This document shows, one piece after another, positions 26,022 to 34,699 of a stretch of 64,000 nt of DNA. This DNA is from Granulicatella seriolae (GTDB lineage: Bacteria > Bacillota > Bacilli > Lactobacillales > Aerococcaceae): assembly GCF_024543085.1 (NCBI RefSeq), contig NZ_JANHNZ010000003.1, forward strand, positions 186,001 through 250,000, given 5' to 3'. The notes below the pieces were generated by a model. The model ran no database searches and was not told the origin of the DNA. It worked only from the letters and a program-made list of their open reading frames with translations. A program made the position numbers and the translations under genes. The stretch's first letter is position 1; every line of letters begins with the position of its first letter.

Positions 26022-28547
26022 TTAATCATCAGATGATGAACTTTCAGCCGGTGGAGTTTGTTGTGTACTGCTTGATTCAGCTGAAGAACTGGAACTTGCT
26101 TGCGAGCTTGATTGTGCACCACTAGAACTTGAGTTAGCACTACTTGAAGAAGAGGAGCTTGATGAAGAAGATTCAGGATTGTTCAGTGGAACTGTAATCG
26201 ATACTGGTGAAGAGCTATTTCTACCTACAGAAACAGTTAAGCTTACAACAATATCTTTGCCGGTAACATTACTAAAGGTAGCACTTGTCCCATTTGAAAT
26301 GGTTTGACTATCATTCCCAGCTGTAACCGTATAGGATGGAGTGCCAGAACTTGTGCTATAAGCGTTCCATTTCACACTTAATTGTTTCTTAGTCTTATCA
26401 TAAGTTGCAGTTAAACCGCTTGGTGGGTCGATTTCGATACCATAGGCAGTAGATTGTGTTGATGGAACCGTCCCAGAAACAAACAACTCATTAGAGATAG
26501 CAGAACTTGGTGTTCTTGGCCCAGGAAGACTTAGTGGGTTGGAGCCAATTTCGATAGGGGAGCTGACAACAGAACTTGGTTGTACCCAATCTGCATTGTC
26601 CACAAACTTAGTTGCATAAAGCATGAGATTATAATAAATCAGCTTAGCATAAGTTTGCTCATTGGTACCAACTCCATGGTCCGGTTCGTATGGATTGTCA
26701 TAGCCAACCCATACAGCAACAGAATAGTCCGTGGTGTAGCCAGCAAACCATGAGTCAGGAATAACATTTTGTCCTGTGGCACCCATAGCCGCTTTTTGAG
26801 CATCAGTGTAGTTGGATGAACCAGTTTTACCAGCCTGTGGAACACCTGAAATAGGAATATTCGTAGCAAAGCCATTTGTAAATGAATCCTTTAAGATGTC
26901 TGTAATCATATAGGCAGTGGAATCTTTCATAGCTTGATTTTGTTGTGGTTTAAAGTCAAAGACTTGTCCGTCACGAGTTGTAATCTTAGTAATAGTGTAA
27001 GGAGTAGAATAGACACCATTGTTAGAAAATGCCGCATAAGCTGCTGCTAGTTTCAGTGGAGTTACATTGGCTCCAATAGAATTACTCTCAACCAAGTATT
27101 CTTTACCCTCATTGGTTACAGTAATACCCAATTTCTTTAAAAATGCAGTAATATTGTCATTTCCAACTGCTTTAAATACTTCTAACGCTGTGGTGTTTCG
27201 AGACAGGTATAGGGCTTTACGTAAGGTCATAGCACCCATATAGGAGTTGTCCCAGTTGTTTAAGATATTGCCATCTGAGAAGGTGGTTGGTTGGTCGACT
27301 AAGGTCTGACCTGTAGAATAATCAAGATACTCAATTGCTGGACCGTAATCAATAAGCGGCTTGATGGTTGAACCTGTGCTTCTTTCCAATTGGGTTGCAC
27401 GATTGTAGCCTAGTAAAACAGTTTGATTCCGTCCACCATTAATGGCACGAACGGCACCAGTTTTAGCATCAACCATAGCAACGGCGCTTTGGATATTATC
27501 ACTATAAAAATCTATATATTCTTTGGTATTGACAATATTGTATAGTTCTTTTTGCGCGCCAGAATCGACAGTCGTTTCGATGGTAAGACCATCATTATAG
27601 ATATCCAACCCGGTTTTTTCTTTAACTTCATCGACTAACAATGAGATGAATGAGTCATAGATTAAACTATTATCTGATTGAGTAGTCGCGCTGTGGTCAA
27701 CTAAACCATCAGAAATCGGGGTGTTTTGCGCTTGTGTCATTTGTTCTTGTGTTATTTTTTTATTATCTTCCATAACGGTTAAGACCAAATCTCTTCGTTT
27801 TTTGGCCTCTTCAGGATGTACATAAGGATCATAACCACTTGGTGATTGCGGCATTCCAGCTAATAAAGCGATTTGTGCTAAGGAAAGGTCCGTTAAATCC
27901 TTGCCGAAATAGTAGTGACTTGCGGTTTGGAAGCCGTATACATTGTTTGCCATATATACCTTATTGAGATAGTAAGTTAGGATTTGTTCTTTGCTGTACT
28001 CACGTTCAATCTTTAAGGCTAAAATAGCTTCTTGTGCTTTACGTTTATAGGTTTGGTCTTCTTCTTTCGTTGAGAACACAGATAACTTAATCAATTGCTG
28101 AGTAATAGTAGAACCACCTTGAGTGATACCACCTGCCTTTAAGTTACTGATGAACGAACCAACAATCCGAATAGGGTCAATTCCAATGTGTGTGTAAAAA
28201 CGTTGGTCTTCAATAGATGTAACTGCATCTTTTAAGACTTGTGGAATCTGCTCTGCAGTAGCTTCTTCACGGTTCTCGCCACCAATTTCTGTGATCAACT
28301 GTTGGTCTTTATCATAAATCTTTGTTTCTATTGCACCTTGCAAATCACTTGCTGAAATAGGAGGTGTTGATAGGGCATAGTAGGTAAATAAACCTGCACC
28401 AGCTATGAAAAGTGCACCGATGACTCCTAGAACGATTAAAAGGACTCTTTTCAGAAGACTTTTCTTTTTAGGCGAAGATTGCTTGTTCTTGTTTTGCTTT
28501 TGAGCTTTCCGGGTGTTAGCCCTTGAAGCTGGTTGATTTGTTGACAT
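26022..28547 (-). CDS. pbp1A: Class A penicillin-binding protein (PBP1A)
   Basis: This bifunctional peptidoglycan synthase is 841 residues. After a basic cytoplasmic tail and a membrane helix (about residues 36-60), the GT51 glycosyltransferase domain shows EDQRFYTHIGIDP and TQGGSTITQQLIK. The transpeptidase has the STIK active-site serine in RSTGSTIKPL, the SRN motif in LSRNTTAL and KTG in AGKTGSSNY. A fibronectin-like region and a serine-rich C-terminal tail follow. ATG at 28547 is chosen for its AAGGAG ribosome binding site; an in-frame upstream ATG lacks one. It is coupled to recU, 4 bp upstream. Confidence 0.93.
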   Translation of the reverse strand: MSTNQPASRANTRKAQKQNKNKQSSPKKKSLLKRVLLIVLGVIGALFIAGAGLFTYYALSTPPISASDLQGAIETKIYDKDQQLITEIGGENREEATAEQIPQVLKDAVTSIEDQRFYTHIGIDPIRIVGSFISNLKAGGITQGGSTITQQLIKLSVFSTKEEDQTYKRKAQEAILALKIEREYSKEQILTYYLNKVYMANNVYGFQTASHYYFGKDLTDLSLAQIALLAGMPQSPSGYDPYVHPEEAKKRRDLVLTVMEDNKKITQEQMTQAQNTPISDGLVDHSATTQSDNSLIYDSFISLLVDEVKEKTGLDIYNDGLTIETTVDSGAQKELYNIVNTKEYIDFYSDNIQSAVAMVDAKTGAVRAINGGRNQTVLLGYNRATQLERSTGSTIKPLIDYGPAIEYLDYSTGQTLVDQPTTFSDGNILNNWDNSYMGAMTLRKALYLSRNTTALEVFKAVGNDNITAFLKKLGITVTNEGKEYLVESNSIGANVTPLKLAAAYAAFSNNGVYSTPYTITKITTRDGQVFDFKPQQNQAMKDSTAYMITDILKDSFTNGFATNIPISGVPQAGKTGSSNYTDAQKAAMGATGQNVIPDSWFAGYTTDYSVAVWVGYDNPYEPDHGVGTNEQTYAKLIYYNLMLYATKFVDNADWVQPSSVVSSPIEIGSNPLSLPGPRTPSSAISNELFVSGTVPSTQSTAYGIEIDPPSGLTATYDKTKKQLSVKWNAYSTSSGTPSYTVTAGNDSQTISNGTSATFSNVTGKDIVVSLTVSVGRNSSSPVSITVPLNNPESSSSSSSSSSSANSSSSGAQSSSQASSSSSAESSSTQQTPPAESSSSDD

Positions 28548-28551
28548 AATC

Positions 28552-29166
28552 TCACTCCTTGATAATCTGTTGCTGATCAATTACTTGGTCAACGACAGGA
28601 ATATAATCCAATATAGATTGGATTGTAACCTGAATACTATATCCGAACTTTTGAATGTAACTTAAAGGCAAAGATGTTTTTCCTTTGTTAGTCTCAATAT
28701 AGCTGATCAGATAGGACGACTCTAGCAAATAAAATTCATTCAGGCTAGAAAAATATAGAATAACAAAAACAATACCTTTTTGCTGCAAGCAGCATTTCAT
28801 GTGCTCAAGCTGATGGTCATGAATATTTTTTAATGGAAAAGAAGTTTTATTCTTGGTTTCTTTTGCTTCGAAATCAATGTATTGTCCCCGATAGACACCA
28901 TTATAATCCGTTGTAGAGGCATTTTTATAATAGGCTTCTGTAATCACAGCAGCACTTCTTTTAGGATAATGCACTGTAACAACTTGAATAGGGGTTGGTT
29001 TTTTATGAATGACAGCCACTTTTTTGCTTAAGTAATAGTCATTGCTTTGATTGATTAAGTTTTCCAAGAACATTCCTCTAGAGGCATAACCAGTCTTTTG
29101 ATTTTTTGTAATACTTACATTTGCCGAAGAACTGACACTTCCACTTGGATACTGTATAGATCGCAT
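28552..29166 (-). CDS. recU: Holliday junction resolvase RecU
   Basis: RecU resolves four-way DNA junctions in recombination and chromosome segregation. The product (about 204 residues) shows GMFLENLINQSNDYYLSKK near the N-terminus, then the nuclease core with YRGQYIDFEAKETKNKTSFPL, holding the conserved D, E and K metal-site residues, and a C-terminal IPVVDQVI segment. The start at 29166 follows AAAGGAG; a further in-frame ATG at 29184 has no ribosome binding site. The recU-pbp1A pair is conserved across Firmicutes. Confidence 0.93.
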   Translation of the reverse strand: MRSIQYPSGSVSSSANVSITKNQKTGYASRGMFLENLINQSNDYYLSKKVAVIHKKPTPIQVVTVHYPKRSAAVITEAYYKNASTTDYNGVYRGQYIDFEAKETKNKTSFPLKNIHDHQLEHMKCCLQQKGIVFVILYFSSLNEFYLLESSYLISYIETNKGKTSLPLSYIQKFGYSIQVTIQSILDYIPVVDQVIDQQQIIKE

Positions 29167-29189
29167 GTTTTCACTCCTTTTCATGCTAC

Positions 29190-29195
29190 ATTATA
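29190..29195 (-). promoter_or_regulatory. -10 element of the recU-pbp1A operon
   Basis: A perfect TATAAT on the minus strand lies 24 bp before the recU start; the -35 is poor. Confidence 0.5.
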
Positions 29196-29318
29196 ACATT
29201 CTACTATTTCATTTCGATAAAATTTTGACTAATTTACCTTCAAATTGATGACTTTTTAATAGTTCCTTAAGAAACAAAGGTTGTTTTGCTTAATATTTTG
29301 TATTTTGCTTTCGAAACG

Positions 29319-29348
29319 TTTTACAATTACCAAGCGATGTTGTAAAAT
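29319..29348 (+). promoter_or_regulatory. tig promoter with overlapping dyad
   Basis: TTACAA and TAAAAT are separated by 16 bp. The same stretch is a dyad, TTTTACAA with TTGTAAAA 13 bp apart, whose arms overlap the -35 and -10. It may be an operator. Confidence 0.5.
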
Positions 29349-29405
29349 ATGAAGGTATGCAAATCATCTAATGGATTGTAAATGACTATATTTGGAGGAA
29401 AACAC

Positions 29406-30686
29406 ATGACTGCAACATTTGAAAAAGTTGGCACTAATGATGGTGTCTTAACATTTGAAATTTCAGAAGAATCAAAAAAAGCTGGTTTAGATCACGCTTT
29501 TAATCGTGTTAAAAAAAATCTTAACGTACCTGGTTTCCGTAAAGGGAAAGTAAGTCGTCAAGTTTTTGAAAGAATGTACGGAGAAGCTGCTTTGTATGAA
29601 GATGCTTTAAACTTCCTATTACCAGATGCTTATGATAATGCTGTTGAAGAAACTGGTATTTTCCCTGTATCACAACCAAAGATTGATATTGAATCTTTAG
29701 AAAAAGGACAACCATGGGTAATTAAAGCCAACGTTGTTTTAAAACCTGAAGTAAAATTAGGTGACTATAAAGGTCTAACTGTTGAAAAACAAGACCGTAC
29801 AGTTTCAGATGAAGATGTTGAAGCACGTTTAGTTCAAGAGCAAGAAAAAGCTGCTGAACTAGTTGTGAAAGAAACAGCTGCTGAAAATGGTGATACAGTT
29901 GTTATTGACTATGAAGGATTCTTAGGTGATACTCCTTTTGAAGGCGGAAAAGGCGAAAACCATTCATTAGAATTGGGTTCTGGTTCATTTATTCCTGGCT
30001 TTGAAGAACAATTGGTTGGAAAAAAAGAAGGCGAAAACGTTGATGTAACTGTAACCTTCCCTGAAGAATACCATTCTGAAGACTTAAAAGGGCAAGAAGC
30101 TGTCTTTAAAGTAACTGTTCATGAAGTTAAATCTAAAGAATTACCTGAATTAAACGATGAATTCGCTAAAGATATTGACGATGAAGTAGAGACTTTAGAA
30201 GAATTAAAAGCTAAATTCCGTAAAAACTTAGAAAAAGTAAAAAATGAAGCTGCTGATGAAGCGAAAAATGATGCTGCCCTACGTTTAGCAGTAGAAAACG
30301 CTGAGATCGTTGATCTTCCACACGAAATGGTTCACGATGAAGTACATCGTCAGATGGAACACTACCTAAATGACATGCGTCGTCAAGGAATTTCTCCAGA
30401 AATGTACTACCAAATCACTGGAACAACCGAACAAGACTTGCATAAAATGATGGAAGCAGACGCTGACATCCGTACTAAAACAAACCTAGTCTTAGAACAA
30501 ATCGTTAAAGACGAAGCGATTGAAGCAACTACTGAAGAAATTGAAGCTGAAATTAAAACGTTAGCTGAGCAATATAACATGGATGTTGAAAAAGTACGCG
30601 GAGCAGTTTCAGAAGATATGCTAAAAAATGATATCGCAATGAAAAAAGCTTTAGCATTGATTACTGACTCAGCAGTAGAAGCGTAA
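29406..30686 (+). CDS. tig: Trigger factor
   Basis: Trigger factor is a ribosome-bound chaperone and prolyl isomerase. The N-terminal ribosome-binding domain contains the signature [11 protein letters not shown] near residue 40. The central FKBP-type domain (about 150-245) includes [20 protein letters not shown] and [17 protein letters not shown] helical C-terminal chaperone domain completes 426 residues. ATG 29406 follows GGAGGAAAA; an in-frame ATG 24 bp earlier has no ribosome binding site. Codon use is of the highly expressed type. clpX follows as in Bacillus. Confidence 0.96.
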   Translation: MTATFEKVGTNDGVLTFEISEESKKAGLDHAFNRVKKNLNVPGFRKGKVSRQVFERMYGEAALYEDALNFLLPDAYDNAVEETGIFPVSQPKIDIESLEKGQPWVIKANVVLKPEVKLGDYKGLTVEKQDRTVSDEDVEARLVQEQEKAAELVVKETAAENGDTVVIDYEGFLGDTPFEGGKGENHSLELGSGSFIPGFEEQLVGKKEGENVDVTVTFPEEYHSEDLKGQEAVFKVTVHEVKSKELPELNDEFAKDIDDEVETLEELKAKFRKNLEKVKNEAADEAKNDAALRLAVENAEIVDLPHEMVHDEVHRQMEHYLNDMRRQGISPEMYYQITGTTEQDLHKMMEADADIRTKTNLVLEQIVKDEAIEATTEEIEAEIKTLAEQYNMDVEKVRGAVSEDMLKNDIAMKKALALITDSAVEA

Positions 30687-30783
30687 AAAAACAGAGCGAG
30701 AGATTGGGCGTTTAGGTGTGAAAGAAGATTTTCTAATTTCACAAAACCGGCTAACTTAAGCTAATTAAAACTATCAATAACAC

Positions 30784-30816
30784 AACACGGACATTCTTAA
30801 GTGATTGTTCGTGTTT
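30784..30816 (+). terminator. Terminator after tig
   Basis: AACACGGAC pairs with GTTCGTGTT (9 bp, one G-U), followed by TTTTT. Confidence 0.7.
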
Positions 30817-30851
30817 TTATTAGCTGCCTAAATGGCTATCAGAGTGCTTTT

Positions 30852-30881
30852 CTTGTTCATTTGAACAAGGTATGCTACTCT
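30852..30881 (+). promoter_or_regulatory. clpX promoter with perfect palindrome over the -35
   Basis: TTGTTC and TACTCT are separated by 17 bp. CTTGTTCA-TT-TGAACAAG (30852-30869) is a perfect 8-bp-arm palindrome covering the -35. It matches neither the CtsR nor the CIRCE heat-shock operator. Confidence 0.45.
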
Positions 30882-30911
30882 TAAATTAAGAATAGATAGG
30901 AGGTATCTTTT

Positions 30912-32153
30912 TTGTATAAAGATGAAGCAAAACAGGTCAACTGCTCATTTTGTGGAAAGTCACAAAATCAGGTAAAAAAAATAATTGCAGGACCTGACGT
31001 GTATATTTGTAATGAATGTGTTGACTTATGTAAAGAAATTATTGATGAAGAGCTACTATCCTCACGTTTTGAGGGGGAACTACTTGTACCTAAACCACAA
31101 GAAATTCGTAGTATTTTAGATCAGTATGTTATTGGACAAGAGAGTGCCAAAAAAGCCTTAGCGGTTGCTGTTTATAACCATTACAAACGAATCAACCATT
31201 TGGTAGTGGCTAGTGAGGATGAAGTTGAGCTACAAAAGAGTAATATCTGTTTAATTGGCCCAACTGGTTCAGGAAAAACGTTTTTAGCACAATCCTTAGC
31301 ACGGATATTGAATGTACCCTTTGCCATTGCTGATGCGACCAGTTTAACCGAAGCAGGCTATGTGGGTGAAGACGTGGAGAATATCCTGTTGAAGTTGCTA
31401 CAAGCAACAGATTATGATGTAGAACGTGCCCAAAAAGGGATTATTTATATCGATGAAATCGATAAAATTGCTCGTAAAAGTGAAAATGTCTCCATTACTC
31501 GTGATGTTAGTGGAGAAGGGGTACAACAAGCCTTGCTAAAAATATTGGAAGGCACAATTGCCTCTGTGCCACCTCAAGGGGGACGTAAACACCCTCATCA
31601 AGAGCTAATCCAGATTGATACATCAAATATTCTCTTTATCGTTGGTGGTGCCTTTGATGGGATTGAAACCATCGTTAAGGAACGTTTAGGCGCTAAAGTA
31701 ATTGGATTTGGAACTAGCAAAATGGGCTTAGATGAGAAAGCTAGCCTCATGCAAGCGATTATCCCAGAAGATTTACTAAAATTTGGTTTGATTCCTGAAT
31801 TCATTGGAAGATTACCAGTTATGGCATCTTTAGAAAAATTAACGAAAGAAGACTTGGTTCGAATCTTGACGGAACCAAAAAATGCTTTGGTTAAACAATA
31901 CCAAAAACTTTTCGCTTTAGATGATGTTGAATTAGTATTTGAGAACGAGGCATTAGATGCAATTGCTGAAAAAGCTATGGCAAGAAATACCGGTGCACGT
32001 GGCTTACGTTCCATCATTGAATCCGTTATGTTGGATATCATGTTCGATATACCTAGCCGTGATGAAATCACTAAGGTAGTTGTCAACAGACAGATTGTCG
32101 AAGGCACTGGAACGCCCGACCTTTACAACCAAGAAGAACGACTAATTTCATAA
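30912..32153 (+). CDS. clpX: ATP-dependent Clp protease ATP-binding subunit ClpX
   Basis: ClpX unfolds substrates for the ClpP protease. The N-terminal zinc domain has Cys11/Cys14 and Cys33/Cys36 (CSFC, CNEC). The AAA+ domain shows GPTGSGKT (Walker A), IYIDEIDKI (Walker B) and the VIGFG loop that docks on ClpP. The C-terminal [14 protein letters not shown] sensor-2 region is intact, with 413 residues in all. Start is TTG 30912, 8 bp after AGGAGG. In Bacillus lonB-lonA follow; here an MFS transporter takes that place. Confidence 0.96.
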   Translation: MYKDEAKQVNCSFCGKSQNQVKKIIAGPDVYICNECVDLCKEIIDEELLSSRFEGELLVPKPQEIRSILDQYVIGQESAKKALAVAVYNHYKRINHLVVASEDEVELQKSNICLIGPTGSGKTFLAQSLARILNVPFAIADATSLTEAGYVGEDVENILLKLLQATDYDVERAQKGIIYIDEIDKIARKSENVSITRDVSGEGVQQALLKILEGTIASVPPQGGRKHPHQELIQIDTSNILFIVGGAFDGIETIVKERLGAKVIGFGTSKMGLDEKASLMQAIIPEDLLKFGLIPEFIGRLPVMASLEKLTKEDLVRILTEPKNALVKQYQKLFALDDVELVFENEALDAIAEKAMARNTGARGLRSIIESVMLDIMFDIPSRDEITKVVVNRQIVEGTGTPDLYNQEERLIS

Positions 32154-32457
32154 GAGTGTAAAATAACTATCAAGTCCTTAATTGTCTAATTGATACGAGG
32201 CTTGGTAGTTTTTTGCTTGAATCTTGTACAAGATAGCTCAGATCAACATCCTTTGTGATAAACGATAAACAATTTTTAACATTAGATGGAGACTCTCTTT
32301 CTAGTCTAATATTCGTTTTAAATCTCTAGCTAGCTAAAAAAGTAGCTAGTTAAGAGAGAAGTCCTATGTAAAATTACTGTAAATGACTATCAATAAAAGG
32401 GCGACAATGATAAACTAAACAAGTACAAAATATGGTGTTAGAGGAGTTATCGATTCT
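32154..32457 (+). other. Gap between clpX and the transporter gene
   Basis: A probable clpX terminator lies at 32165-32214 (AACTATCAAG with CTTGGTAGTT, T-run). Further on, 32323-32358 forms a hairpin of about 14 bp with one bulge (TCTCTAGCTAGCTA with TAGCTAGTTAAGAGA) and no T-run. A GAGGAG ribosome binding site precedes the next start. No clear promoter and no gene are seen. Confidence 0.55.
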
Positions 32458-33729
32458 ATGGGAGTTTTTAAACAACTATTCCAATTTAATTACACACGAG
32501 AAGAAAAGGCATGGATTGCACAAGACTGGGCAAATTCGGTTTATTCATTAATGATTACCACAGCAATTTTTCCATTATTTTATAAAACAGTCGCACATAA
32601 TGCCGGTATCAGTGATGCCAACTCAACCGCTTATTTAGGCTATGCCAATTCAATTGCAACAATTGTTGTTTCTATCATGGCACCAATTTTAGGGGCTATT
32701 GCTGACTATAAAGGCATGCGCACACCAATGTTTACGATTGGAACGATGATGGGAATCATCTCTGTCTGGGCGATGATGTTTGTTGGAGGAGACCAATGGT
32801 TACTCTTATTAATCTTCTATGCTTTGTCTGCCATTGGGTTTGCAGCATCCAATATTTTTTACGATAGTTCAATTATGGATGTGACAACCTACAAACGAAT
32901 GGACCAAGTTTCTTCGGCAGGTTATGGTTTCGGCTACATCGGAAGCTGCATTCCCTTTATCATTTTTATGATTATCATGCTGTTTAGTGGTCTGGATTCG
33001 GATTTAATTGTTAAAATCGGATTTTTCATTGCTGGTTTATGGTGGTTTGCTTTTACCATTCCCTATTGGAAGATTGTTAAGCAAAAAACTTTCCTAGAGC
33101 CAAAGGAAAATGTGGTTGTCGAAAGTTTTAAACGTTTAGCAACCACTGTGAAAAAAATCAGTGAACACCGTCAAGTATTTTTGTTCTTACTAGCTTACTT
33201 CTTTTACATTGACGGAGTAGGGACCATCATTAAAATGGCTACCGCAGTAGGTTCAGATGTTGGTATTAGTGATAATGGCTTAATTATTATTTTGTTAATT
33301 GTACAAGTAGTTGCTTTTCCTTTTAGTATTTTATATGGCAACTTATCAAAACGCTTTGGTGCTAAAAATATGTTATTCGTTGGTATCGCGACCTACATTA
33401 CCATTTGTTTAATGGCTTTGAACTTAAAAACTTTCAATGACTTCTTAATTTTAGCTATTTGTATCGGTACAGCACAAGGAGGCATTCAGTCTCTCAGCCG
33501 TTCTATTTTCGGGCAAATCATACCAGCCAACCAATCCAATGAGTTCTTTGGATTTTATAATATTTTCGGTAAATTTTCATCCGTACTAGGTACAACCTTA
33601 CTAGGAATCATTGCACAACAAACCGGTCGCTCATTAAATGGCGTATTTTCTTTAATTGTGCTTTTCCTTATCGGTGGTGTATTATTATTCTTTGTAAAAT
33701 TAACCCCACATACCCAAGAGGAGGAATAA
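32458..33729 (+). CDS. MFS transporter of the UMF1 (Atg22-like) family
   Basis: The 423-residue integral membrane protein has about 12 predicted helices. The opening FNYTREEKAWIAQDWANSVYS is the hallmark of the UMF1 family, related to the yeast vacuolar amino-acid effluxer Atg22; GAIADYKGMR after helix 2-3 is the MFS signature loop, and GGIQSLSRSIFGQIIP near residue 340 is also typical. Substrate is not predictable, though Atg22 relatives export amino acids. It ends 3 bp before engB, whose ribosome binding site overlaps its end, so the two are co-transcribed. Confidence 0.82.
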   Translation: MGVFKQLFQFNYTREEKAWIAQDWANSVYSLMITTAIFPLFYKTVAHNAGISDANSTAYLGYANSIATIVVSIMAPILGAIADYKGMRTPMFTIGTMMGIISVWAMMFVGGDQWLLLLIFYALSAIGFAASNIFYDSSIMDVTTYKRMDQVSSAGYGFGYIGSCIPFIIFMIIMLFSGLDSDLIVKIGFFIAGLWWFAFTIPYWKIVKQKTFLEPKENVVVESFKRLATTVKKISEHRQVFLFLLAYFFYIDGVGTIIKMATAVGSDVGISDNGLIIILLIVQVVAFPFSILYGNLSKRFGAKNMLFVGIATYITICLMALNLKTFNDFLILAICIGTAQGGIQSLSRSIFGQIIPANQSNEFFGFYNIFGKFSSVLGTTLLGIIAQQTGRSLNGVFSLIVLFLIGGVLLFFVKLTPHTQEEE

Positions 33730-33732
33730 ACT

Positions 33733-34329
33733 ATGGACGTTAACAAAGCAGAGATTGTTATAAGTGCAGTAAACCCTAAGCAATACCCAACAACTTTTTT
33801 ACCCGAAATTGCCTTATCAGGTCGGTCCAATGTTGGGAAATCTTCCTTCATCAATCGATTAATTAATCGTAAAGCACTAGCACGGACTTCTAGTAAACCT
33901 GGTAAAACACAAACCTTAAACTTTTATTTAATCAACGACCTTTTTTATTTTGTCGATGTTCCAGGCTATGGCTATGCCAAGGTGTCTAAAACCGAACGTC
34001 ACAAATGGGGGCTCATGATAGAAGAGTACTTAACTAGTAGAAAAGCCATCCGGTTGGTCTTAATCTTAGTGGACTTCAGACACGAACCAAGTCAAGAAGA
34101 TATTAGGATGAAGGAATTTCTAGAATTTTATGGTATTCCTTATAAGATCGTCATGACAAAGGCGGACAAAATTCCAAGAGGCAAATGGAACAAGCATCTA
34201 AGTGTTATTCGAAATGCATTTGGCAAGCCACCAGAAGACTTATTCTTAATCTTTTCTTCGGAAACTGGTCAAGGAAAAGAACAAGCTTGGTCTTGGATAG
34301 AAGAAGCCATGGAAAACTTTCCAAATTAA
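33733..34329 (+). CDS. engB: Ribosome biogenesis GTP-binding protein EngB (YsxC)
   Basis: This is a small essential GTPase for 50S assembly. G1 is [14 protein letters not shown] (about residues 31-44), the G2 region is [14 protein letters not shown]3 is DVPGYGYAK and G4 is TKADKI. The 198-residue length is standard. The ATG is preceded by GAGGAGGAAT at the end of the transporter gene. In Bacillus it is the last gene of the clpX-lon-ysxC cluster. A degenerate GTPase fragment follows. Confidence 0.95.
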   Translation: MDVNKAEIVISAVNPKQYPTTFLPEIALSGRSNVGKSSFINRLINRKALARTSSKPGKTQTLNFYLINDLFYFVDVPGYGYAKVSKTERHKWGLMIEEYLTSRKAIRLVLILVDFRHEPSQEDIRMKEFLEFYGIPYKIVMTKADKIPRGKWNKHLSVIRNAFGKPPEDLFLIFSSETGQGKEQAWSWIEEAMENFPN

Positions 34330-34377
34330 ATGATAATGTTGAATCAAGTAAATATATATTTTGCGTATGATACTTGA

Positions 34378-34548
34378 GCTAGAGATTCTTTGTGTTTTAT
34401 CTTCATACTTGGCAGTTCTGGTGTAGGGAAGTCGACAATAGTTAATGCCTTAACCCATGGTGAAAAGAAACTAATAGGAGAAACTCGTAAAGATAGAAAA
34501 AGAAAGCATATCACTACACCTATAGTAGTCATAGATAAAATACAATAA
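34378..34548 (+). pseudogene. Fragment of an RsgA-type GTPase gene
   Basis: An open stretch of about 56 codons without a start or ribosome binding site reads FILGSSGVGKSTIVNAL, then GEKKLIGETRKD and KHITTP. This order of P-loop, T-x-E-x-R-x-D and H-T-T is that of the circularly permuted GTPase RsgA, but the OB-fold upstream and the G3 and zinc regions downstream are missing. An upstream in-frame stop lies at 34375. The fragment is therefore a relic, perhaps of a second RsgA-like gene. It is not related to engB by simple duplication, as the flanking residues differ. Confidence 0.7.
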
Positions 34549-34576
34549 TTTACCAAAACAAAGAATATTTTTGATA

Positions 34577-34634
34577 AATACCACGGATAAGCAGACAAGC
34601 CAATTTCTTGTAATGTCTGCTTATCCGTGGTATT
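34577..34634. terminator. Perfect 21-bp inverted repeat before dnaG
   Basis: TACCACGGATAAGCAGACA (34579-34597) pairs with its exact complement (34614-34632), extended 2 bp outward by A-T pairs; the loop is 16 nt. The following TTATATAT is a weak T tract. It could end engB transcription, or be the remains of a mobile-element end. Confidence 0.6.
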
Positions 34635-34699
34635 ATATATGCTGTATCGTTAGGTTTACTATAGACTTTCAATAGAATAAGAAGGAGGAGTGAGGAAGA

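Noticed and set aside
29306-29326. cre-like CcpA site (TTCGAAACGTTTTACA) before tig
   Set aside because: It misses the TG and CA ends of the cre consensus; the promoter and dyad explain the stretch better.
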